DNA from: Bacteroidota bacterium
GTDB lineage: Bacteria; Bacteroidota; Bacteroidia; Cytophagales; Cyclobacteriaceae
Direction of reading: 5' to 3'
Length of the DNA: 54,174 nt
NCBI GenBank assembly: GCA_022571715.1
Contig: JACZXH010000015.1
Span: 1 to 54,174, forward strand
Positions 40,626-48,700 of the stretch are shown one piece after another; within the stretch, counting starts at the first letter, position 1, and every line of letters begins with the position of its first letter. The notes beneath the pieces were generated by a model that was not told the DNA's origin, made no database searches, and was given only the letters and a program-made list of their open reading frames with translations. A program made the translations under genes and the position numbers.

Positions 40626-41177
40626 ATGGGCGACGAAAAACTGATAATAAAACTGATGAAAGGCGATTCATCTGCCTTCGATGAGGTGGTCACAACCTAT
40701 CAGTCGATGGTAATAAACGTGTGTTATGGATTCAGCGGTAACAGAGAAGACGCCGAAGACATTGCCCAGGATGTATTTATCAAGATATGGGAAAAGATCC
40801 ATTCATTTAAAAACGAAGCCTCTTTGAAAACCTGGATTTACAGGATTGCCGTCAATGCGAGCCTTAATTTTATCCGAAAGCAAAAATTCCATGCTCTTCT
40901 TGAAAACCTGGACAAGGCTTTTTTATTTGTAATGGAAGGGCATGATCCCGAAGAAGAAACCAGGTTAAAAGAACAAAAAAACAGGGTCAGAAAAGCGATC
41001 GGGTTACTGCCGAAAAATCAGCGGATTGCTATTACTCTGCAGCATATGAACGATCTTTCTTACTATGAAATTGCCGAAATCATGGAAACTTCGGTTTCTT
41101 CAATAGAATCGCTAATTTTTCGCGCGAAAAAAAACCTTCGCAAAAAGCTCTATAAGTATTACTTTTCCGGTCAATGA
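40626..41177 (+). CDS. ECF-type RNA polymerase sigma factor
   Basis: The 183-residue protein has region 2 (LMKGDSSAFDEVVTTYQSMV, then DAEDIAQDVFIKIWEKI at about 50-66 and LKTWIYRIAVNASLNFIRKQK) and region 4 (LLPKNQRIAITLQHMNDLSYYEIAEIMETSVSSIESLIFRAKKNL, split by function). These bind the -10 and -35 elements. The layout is a short, two-domain ECF factor. An anti-sigma-like gene is divergent, so the sigma is probably kept inactive until an envelope signal. It overlaps the next small gene as ATGA, and that gene overlaps ppk1, so the sigma may drive polyphosphate synthesis directly. Confidence 0.95.
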   Translation: MGDEKLIIKLMKGDSSAFDEVVTTYQSMVINVCYGFSGNREDAEDIAQDVFIKIWEKIHSFKNEASLKTWIYRIAVNASLNFIRKQKFHALLENLDKAFLFVMEGHDPEEETRLKEQKNRVRKAIGLLPKNQRIAITLQHMNDLSYYEIAEIMETSVSSIESLIFRAKKNLRKKLYKYYFSGQ

Positions 41178-41437
41178 AAATACACCGCATGAATTTTCGT
41201 CATCAGACATTTAATATATTAATGATTATGGTGATCTGGGTTATCACCATGATATTACTGTTTTTTAACGGGAATTATGACGTAGATTATGTGATTACAG
41301 GCGTATCTCAAATCAATTATTTTGAAGACTCCCCCGATGTGTTGCTTTTATATATATTTGGTGGTGTAATTTTTGGCATTTCCAACGGTTTAAGTTCCAG
41401 TTTGCCTGACCTTAACATCAGCCCGAAACATGGATAA
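41174..41437 (+). CDS. Small two-helix membrane protein of unknown family
   Basis: The 87-residue protein has two hydrophobic helices (TFNILMIMVIWVITMILLFF, then LLLYIFGGVIFGISNGL) with a short outer loop rich in Asp between them (NGNYDVDYVITG). I do not recognise a family. It overlaps the sigma gene as ATGA and overlaps ppk1 by 8 bases, so it is made with both. It could be a membrane partner for Ppk1, a modulator of the sigma, or an envelope protein of the regulon. Confidence 0.7.
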   Translation: MKIHRMNFRHQTFNILMIMVIWVITMILLFFNGNYDVDYVITGVSQINYFEDSPDVLLLYIFGGVIFGISNGLSSSLPDLNISPKHG

Positions 41438-43502
41438 ATATTCTTCATATAATAATCGTGATCTCAGTTGGTTGTCGTTCAATGGGAGAGTCCTTGAAGA
41501 GGCAGCCGATAGATCACTCCCGCTTTATGAGCAAATAAAATTTCTGGCCATTTACTCCTCGAATCTTGATGAGTTTTACCGTGTAAGGGTTGCCAGATTG
41601 AAAAGTTTCAAAGCGCTAAACAAGAAAAAAATCAACAAAGAACTAAATATAGACCCTGACAATAATCTTGAAGAAATAAAAGTGCGTGTTCACCGGCAGC
41701 TTGAATTTTTTGGCACTATCTTGACAGAAAATATCCTTCCCGGACTTCGGGAACATAATATCGTGCTGGCGTACCATAAAGATGAAATCCCTGAAGAAGC
41801 CGGCCAGTTAATATCTTCTTATTTCAAGAGCAGAGTACTTTCTTATTTGCAACCTGTGATTCTGCAGCCAGGTGAAAAGGCGTTTCTGGCCAACCGGGCT
41901 CTTTATCTTATGCTTAAACTTACTTCGGTCGAATCGGGAGATTTTTATTACGCATACGTAAATATTCCCGTTCCTCCACTCAACCGTTTTTTTTACTACC
42001 AACAGCGTGAAACCTCGTACTTTATTTTTCTCGATGACATCATCCGGCTAAATCTTTCTTTCATCTTTCCAGGGTATAATATTTCGGATGGATTCTGTGT
42101 GAAACTGAACCGCGACGCTGATCTTCAGATCGATGATGAATTTTCCGGTGACCTTGTTGAAAAAATTAAAATGCGGTTAAAGAAAAGAAATGTGGGTGCT
42201 CCTTCCAGGTTGCTGTATGACAGCAACCTGCCTTTTGACATGCTGAATGTGATGATGGAAGCCACCGAAACCGAGGATGAAGACCTTGTACCCGGAGGCA
42301 GGTACCATAATCTGCATGATTTGTTTACACTGCCTAATCCGAAAGATCCTGAATTTGCCATACAGCCCTGGGCGGCAATAAGAAAACCTTTATTAGACAA
42401 AAGTATGTCCATTTTCAATGAAATTGACAAGCAGGATATTCTTTTTCACTTTCCATATCACTCCTACGATTATGTACTAAGGTTTTTTAATGAAGCAGCT
42501 GTTAATCCGAACGTACAGGAGATCAAAGTCACCTTTTACAGAGTAGCCTCTGATTCATTTATTGTGAATGCCCTGATAAGCGCAGCGCGTAATGGCAAAA
42601 AAGTAAAAGCATTTATTGAAGTTAAAGCCCGGTTTGATGAAGAAAATAATTTACGCTGGGCCAATAAAATGAAAGAAGCCGGCGTGAAGATCACCTACAG
42701 CATACCCGGACTGAAAGTGCATGCCAAAGTGGCTCTGGTACATAAAACGGATGAAAACGGCAATTTAAAATCGTATGCCTATCTCGGAACTGGAAATTTT
42801 AATGAGAAAACAGCAGGTATTTATGCCGATCACGGCCTTCTTACAACTCACGAAGAACTAACCAAAGAAATTGATACCGTATTCAAATACCTGTACAGGC
42901 GAAAACCCATTGAAAATTTAAACCTGTTGCTGGTTAGTCAGTTTAATATGACGGACAGGTTTAACGCCCTGATTGACCGGGAAATCGGAAATGCAAAAAA
43001 GGGTAAAAAGGCAGATATCCTCATCAAATTAAACAATATAGAAGACAAAAAGATGATTGACAGGCTTTATGAAGCAGCACTGTCAGGAGTTAACATCAGG
43101 CTGATCATCAGGGGAATATGCTGTTTGAAACCGGGTATAAAACCACTTGGGAGCAAAATTAAGGCGATCAGGCTAGTTGATAGATACCTGGAACACTCCC
43201 GAATCTTTATTTTTCACAATGGAGGTAACCCTGAAGTTTATATGGGCTCAGCCGACTGGATGCAACGCAATCTTTATCACCGAATAGAAGTGATCTTTCC
43301 GATACTTGACAAGAACCTGAAAAAGGAATTAATCATCTATATCGCTTTCCAATTGCATGACAATACTAAAGCGAGAATCCTGGATGAAGATCTGAACAAC
43401 ATTGTGATCCTGAACAAAAACGGCACCCGTGAAATCCGTGCGCAACGGCACTTTTACTTATGGTTGAAAAAGAAGGAGGAAACTGATAAGATAGTTACGT
43501 AA
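41430..43502 (+). CDS. ppk1: Polyphosphate kinase 1
   Basis: Ppk1 makes polyphosphate from ATP and can reverse the reaction. The 690-residue protein has the N-terminal opening NRDLSWLSFNGRVLEEAADR, then SSNLDEFYRVRVARLKSF. The phosphorylated His lies at H431 in GLKVHAKVALV, followed by YLGTGNFNEKTAGIYADHGL, and the second catalytic His at H589 in LEHSRIFIF, followed by MGSADWMQRNLYHRIEV. Both match the E. coli active-site pair (H435/H592) in position. It overlaps the upstream membrane protein gene by 8 bases and the convergent HD-PycTM gene by 8 at the 3' end. No exopolyphosphatase gene is in the window. Confidence 0.96.
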   Translation: MDKYSSYNNRDLSWLSFNGRVLEEAADRSLPLYEQIKFLAIYSSNLDEFYRVRVARLKSFKALNKKKINKELNIDPDNNLEEIKVRVHRQLEFFGTILTENILPGLREHNIVLAYHKDEIPEEAGQLISSYFKSRVLSYLQPVILQPGEKAFLANRALYLMLKLTSVESGDFYYAYVNIPVPPLNRFFYYQQRETSYFIFLDDIIRLNLSFIFPGYNISDGFCVKLNRDADLQIDDEFSGDLVEKIKMRLKKRNVGAPSRLLYDSNLPFDMLNVMMEATETEDEDLVPGGRYHNLHDLFTLPNPKDPEFAIQPWAAIRKPLLDKSMSIFNEIDKQDILFHFPYHSYDYVLRFFNEAAVNPNVQEIKVTFYRVASDSFIVNALISAARNGKKVKAFIEVKARFDEENNLRWANKMKEAGVKITYSIPGLKVHAKVALVHKTDENGNLKSYAYLGTGNFNEKTAGIYADHGLLTTHEELTKEIDTVFKYLYRRKPIENLNLLLVSQFNMTDRFNALIDREIGNAKKGKKADILIKLNNIEDKKMIDRLYEAALSGVNIRLIIRGICCLKPGIKPLGSKIKAIRLVDRYLEHSRIFIFHNGGNPEVYMGSADWMQRNLYHRIEVIFPILDKNLKKELIIYIAFQLHDNTKARILDEDLNNIVILNKNGTREIRAQRHFYLWLKKKEETDKIVT

Positions 43503-44718
43503 CAGTAAACAACAATGGGTACATCTCCGCCAGTATAAACAAAATGATAGAAATGGTCAATCCAAACATAAAAACAGTATAGGATGAGCGTAGCAGCTTA
43601 TACTTACGACCCAGCACAACACCCAGATAATATATATCCTTTATGAGTGAGCTGTACAGGTAATCCCCATCATTCATCATTTCTTTCATTCCCCATAAGT
43701 AATTATCGATGCCCATTCCATGGAAATTGCCAAAAAATAACAGATTTGTTTTCCTGTTTTTAATATCCTCATCGGTAAATTTTCCTGAAGATACATTAGG
43801 CCTTGTGGCTAATATTGCAAATACGATTGTAATCAGACATGTTGCAGTTAGGGCAATGGCTGGAATAAGCAAAAACGGATCTTCATCTAATTTTCTGAAT
43901 AGTACGGTCAGTACAATGGATAGAATGATTGAATTAACTGATATCATTATATTGGCTTTATTGTCGGCCATACCGCTCAGGGTAAGGTGATTACGCGACG
44001 TGATCCTGAACATGGTTTCAACACCGCGGGTTGGCGGCTTGATCTCTTTTTCCTGATCCAGCTTGTTTTTTATCTTAACAAGTTCACTTTCCAGTTGGTC
44101 AACATACTTGTCAGAGTCCGATATCTTCTGTAATTTCTTAAGTTTCTTTATGTTTTTGCTCTTCTTTTTACTCAGTACGTATTTGCCATAATTAGTGAAA
44201 TAGCTATGTTGATTTGCAAATTTCAGTGTTTCACTTACCCATTTATCTTTATCGATGGTCTTGCCATGAACAGCTTCCATTTCTTTTTTAAGCAGCTGAG
44301 ACTTGTCCATAAACTGGTTTGTTGACAGGTGATACATATCGGCATCACACAACACTTCGCCAATAATGTCCTTCGGCCTTTGAGGCATTTTTGTAGCTTC
44401 AATGGTGTTTTCTATAATCTTAATTTTATCTTCAGGAAAGTTGTTGCTTTGAAGGAATTCTCTTGCAATCTGCCTGCTTTGCTTTTCATGGTCTGTACAT
44501 CCTTTGGAATAGCCGGTATCATGAAGCCAGGCAGCCAGAATTACCAGCTCAACCTGATCGTCAGTCAACTCCGAGCGTTCCCCTATTACAATGGCCGCTT
44601 CTACAACCTCTTTAGTGTGATCAATACTATGATAATAGAAATCATCCGAATAATGATTCCCAAGGATTTTTTCGACGTATTTTCCTGTTTCAATTATTAC
44701 ATTTGAATCGATACGCAT
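43495..44718 (-). CDS. HD-domain phosphohydrolase fused to a PycTM (DUF5706) membrane effector domain
   Basis: The 407-residue protein has an HD domain (about 1-170) with metal-binding H34 (YYHSIDHT), H66-D67 (AAWLHDTGYSKG) and D125/D127 (LCDADMYHL). A charged coiled coil follows (about 185-228). The rest is the PycTM domain: RGVETMFRITSRNHLTLSGM then ADNKANIMISVNSIILSIVL, and more helices (FLLIPAIALTATCLITIVFA, YTVFMFGLTISIILFILAEM). PycTM is the membrane-damaging effector of Pycsar phage defence, where a cyclase makes cCMP or cUMP; no cyclase is nearby. I chose ATG 44716-44718 over an upstream TTG. HD proteins often cut nucleotides or (p)ppGpp. Confidence 0.9.
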   Translation of the reverse strand: MRIDSNVIIETGKYVEKILGNHYSDDFYYHSIDHTKEVVEAAIVIGERSELTDDQVELVILAAWLHDTGYSKGCTDHEKQSRQIAREFLQSNNFPEDKIKIIENTIEATKMPQRPKDIIGEVLCDADMYHLSTNQFMDKSQLLKKEMEAVHGKTIDKDKWVSETLKFANQHSYFTNYGKYVLSKKKSKNIKKLKKLQKISDSDKYVDQLESELVKIKNKLDQEKEIKPPTRGVETMFRITSRNHLTLSGMADNKANIMISVNSIILSIVLTVLFRKLDEDPFLLIPAIALTATCLITIVFAILATRPNVSSGKFTDEDIKNRKTNLLFFGNFHGMGIDNYLWGMKEMMNDGDYLYSSLIKDIYYLGVVLGRKYKLLRSSYTVFMFGLTISIILFILAEMYPLLFTVT

Positions 44719-44786
44719 TAAATTGTCTTTTTTAATCCGCAAAATTAGGATATATATTAATACCTTGTGCAATTCAAAGTTAACCA

Positions 44787-45701
44787 ATGTTTCATAAAAT
44801 GCTTTTTTATGGCAAGATAATCGGTTTCAGCATTATTTTATTGCTTTATACGAGTTGTACTGATGCTGCAAAATCATACTATGAAAAAATGTATCCACCT
44901 GAAATGTACGTGCATTCCGGATATAAGCTGGATGCACCTGATCGTTCATTCAAGCTTCCTCACTTTTTGATTGAGATATCTGGATTAAGTTGTGTGAATG
45001 ATACCCACTTAGTTGCCGTACAGGATGAAAAGGGGATTCTCTATGTGATAAACATTGAAAACGGCAATATCGAACGAGAATTAAAATTTGGGAAAAAAGG
45101 TGATTATGAAGACGTGGAGTTTGTTGACGGGAAGATCTACATATTAAAAAGTGATGGAAGTGTATTCCATTTCAAATATCCTGAAGCGTTTGTTGAAGAA
45201 ATCAAGGTGGATAAAATAGAAACGCCCTTATTGAAGAAAAATGATGTCGAAGGACTGGGATATGATCCGATAAACCACACCCTCTTGTTTGCCTGCAAAG
45301 CCGACGGTTATCTGGGAGAAGATAAAAGAAAAGGAAGGTCGGTTTTTGCTTATGATCTGGAAGAAAAAAAATTTAATAAGAAACCTCTATATGTTATCAG
45401 TGTTAAAAAAATAAAGAAATTTGCATCGGAAAATAATATTGAACTTCCTAAGAAGGTGGAATTCAGGCCTTCTGCTATTGCCTTTCATCCATTAACCAAT
45501 CATATTTATCTGCTTGCACATATCGGCAAATCATTAATAGTTCTAAACCGCGAAGGTGATATTGTGGAGTACTACCGGTTAAATCCTTCAATATTCAGAC
45601 AACCTGAGGGAATTTGTTTTAGCTCCGACGGTACACTTTATATCTCAAATGAAGGACGAGGTAAACAGGCTAATATTTTAGTATTTTCTTACGCCAGATG
45701 A
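44787..45701 (+). CDS. YjiK/SdiA-regulated-type beta-propeller lipoprotein
   Basis: The 304-residue protein has a lipoprotein signal (GFSIILLLYTSC, C24) and a beta-propeller with the SdiA-regulated family signature. Visible parts are LIEISGLSCVNDTHLVAVQDEKG, GDYEDVEFVDGKIYILKSDG, KNDVEGLGYDPINHTLLFAC, PSAIAFHPLTNHIYLLAHIG and QPEGICFSSDGTLYISNEG. Acidic motifs (YEDVE, DVEGL, QPEGI) probably bind Ca. The function of YjiK is unknown; a phytase-like phosphate role has been suggested for related propellers. Its stop overlaps the next gene's start (ATGA), so it may work with the phosphatase-barrel protein. Confidence 0.85.
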   Translation: MFHKMLFYGKIIGFSIILLLYTSCTDAAKSYYEKMYPPEMYVHSGYKLDAPDRSFKLPHFLIEISGLSCVNDTHLVAVQDEKGILYVINIENGNIERELKFGKKGDYEDVEFVDGKIYILKSDGSVFHFKYPEAFVEEIKVDKIETPLLKKNDVEGLGYDPINHTLLFACKADGYLGEDKRKGRSVFAYDLEEKKFNKKPLYVISVKKIKKFASENNIELPKKVEFRPSAIAFHPLTNHIYLLAHIGKSLIVLNREGDIVEYYRLNPSIFRQPEGICFSSDGTLYISNEGRGKQANILVFSYAR

Positions 45702-48700
45702 TCTCCGTTTTTTTTAAAACCATTTTCCTTTTTCTTTGTTTTTCATTGGCTGTCGCTACCATTCTGGTGAGCCAGACATTACAACCCCGGTATTCGGTAT
45801 TTCTAATCGGTGACGCCGGCGAACCCTCGATTATAAACTCACCTCAGATAAATCTTCTTAAATCCCAACTGCTACAAGCGGCGGGGAACAGCGCCGTCAT
45901 ATTTCTGGGAGACAATATTTATCCGAAAGGAATGCCTTCTTACGACGATTCGGAAAGACAAAAAGCGGAAAAAATCATTGTAGGGCAACTCAGTATTACC
46001 AAAAATACTGCCGGAAGGGTTTTTGTAATACCAGGGAACCACGACTGGGATAAGGGAAAAAAGGACGGAGTATATAATAATTATTTCCAGGAGGAATTTG
46101 TAGAAATTTACATGGACAGTGTAAATATTTACCTTCCTGACAAAGGTTGCCCGGGCCCTGTAGAAGTACCACTTACTGAATATTTGGTGCTTATAATTAT
46201 TGATACTCAGTGGATTTTGCACCCCTGGGACAAACCACGGAAAGAACATGGATGCCAGGTACAAACGCCTTATGACGTGATAACCCTCACCGAGGATATT
46301 TTACGAAGAAATGAAGGTAAAAAGATAATTGTAGCATCGCATCATCCAATGTTCTCGTATGGCATTCACGGTGGTGTTACCACCCTGAAAAATCATCTTT
46401 TCCCTTTAACCGATATCAGCGACAATTTATACATACCTCTTCCGGTTGTCGGTTCCCTATATCCCTTTTACAGAAAATACGTTGGCAGTTTGCAAGATAT
46501 TGCCAACCCGTTGTACAAAACCTTTCGTGACCAGTTGGTCGAACTTTTTGAGCGGTACCCTGACCTTATACATGTGGCCGGGCATGAACACAGCCTACAG
46601 TACAGTTACAAAGACAGTATTCATTATATCGTAAGTGGTGCCGGTTCAAAACATACGCATGTAAAACTTAAAGGGTATTCACAGTTTGTTAAAGAAACTA
46701 TTGGGTTTGCCCGGCTCGACTATTACGATGACGGAAAAGTAGTGGTTTCTTACTGGGATGCAGATGGCAGCATGCTTTTTGAAAAGCTGTTGATGAAAAA
46801 AATATACAATCCACCTGTTTCGATTTCGGAATTTGTAAAAACCTCCCATTTTGAAGATAGTATGGTAAACACTGTAGCCAGTCGGCGATACATTGTGAAA
46901 CCGTCAAAATACTGGCTGAAAGGTGAAAATTACCGGGAAGTGTGGGCAGCGCCGGTAAATGTGCCTGTATTTGACATCGGTAAGGTTAAAGGCGGATTGA
47001 CTATATTGAAACGCGGTGGTGGCATGCAAACCAAATCACTCAGATTTGAAAATCCCGATGGCAAACAATACGTGATCAGATCGATCGAAAAATATGTTGA
47101 AAAAGCTATTCCTGAAATTTTCAGAGAGACCTTTGCAGCCGATCTTGTTCAAGATCAGATTTCTTCTTCCAATCCTTACGGTGCATTTGCCGTGCCCAAA
47201 TTGGCGGAAGCGGCCGGTATATATCACACAAATCCCCAAATGTATTTTATACCCGATGACCCCAGGTTTGGCCCCTACCGCTACGATTTTGCAAACACCC
47301 TGGTGCTTTTTGAAGAAAGACCAGCTGGAAACCGCAAAGATATTGACAGTTTTGGGAATTCTAAAAAAATATATAATACGGCTGACTTACTGGAACAATT
47401 GTACAAAGATAATGACAACAATGTTGACCAACATTGGGTTTTAAAGTCACGCCTTTTCGATCTCTATATTGGCGACTGGGACCGCCACGATGACCAGTGG
47501 AGATGGGCAAGTTTTAATAATAAAAAGGGAAAGGGCAAATTATTCAGGCCTATTCCACGCGATCGTGACAACGCTTTTTTTGTAAGCGAGGGCCTTTTGA
47601 TGAGCATAGTAAAGAGGAAATGGGCGATGCCGAAATTTCAGGGATTTGATTATGATCTGAAAAATCCTCCTGGATTTATGTTCAATGCCCGATATTTCGA
47701 TCGTGATTTTCTAAGTGAAATGGATGCGGAAGACTGGCGCACTGCCATACACGACCTGCAACAAAACATGACAGATGAGGTAATTGAAGATGCAATCAGT
47801 ACCTGGCAACAACCGGTATATATATTGGCAGGAGAGGAAGTAATATCCAAATTAAAGGTTAGAAGAGGCAAGCTTGAGGAATGGGCAATGGATTATTACA
47901 GCTTTCTTTCAGAAATTGTGAACGTACGGGGTTCTTTTAAGAAAGAATATTTTATAGTGGAACGGCTTGATGACCTTAAAACACGGGTGCGGGTTTTTAA
48001 AATGACTGATAAGAAAAAAAAGTCGAAGCTTATATATGACCGTACATTTATCCTTGGAGAAACAAAAGAAATAAGATTGTACGGGCTTAAGGGTAACGAC
48101 GAATTCAGTATAAGTGGTAACGTGCATAAAGGAATAAAAATAAGAGTGATCGGAGGTCCGGGAAAAGATATTATCATAGACAGTAGCAGGGTAAAAGGAT
48201 TATTAAAAAGAACAATTGTGTACGATACCCGTGAAGATACGGATCTGAGACTTGGTAAAGAAAGCAGAAACAAAACCTCAAATGATCCGTTAGTAAACCG
48301 CTATGCCCGCAATGATTTCAAGTACAATTTCACTGCGCCGCTGGTTTTGCTTAATTACAATGCGGATGATAAACTGTTTTTAGGTGGTGGTCTTGTTGCC
48401 ACAACTCATGGATTTCGCAAAACTCCCTTTAAATCCAAGCATTTTTTACTTGGAAGCATCGCACCAGCTACTTCTTCATTTTCCTTCACCTACCGCAGCA
48501 CGTATACCGATGTTATTAGAAACCTTGATCTGCAAATAAACCTGAGTGCGCTGTCGCCAAATTATACGTCAAACTTTTTCGGTCTTGGAAATAATTCTGT
48601 ATTTGACCAGAAAATTGCCGAAAATAAAAATATTCAAACTTCCATTAAATACTACCGGGTACGATTTCAATTATTTTCTACTGAATTACTACTGTCAAAA

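Noticed and set aside
40334-40684. Open frame of 116 codons overlapping the start of the sigma gene
   Set aside because: It overlaps the sigma gene in another frame, has no recognisable domain, and its first half lies in the control region. It is best taken as spurious.
43495-44718. PycTM protein considered as part of a complete Pycsar defence system
   Set aside because: No nucleotide cyclase or other defence gene is nearby, and the flanking genes are housekeeping in type.
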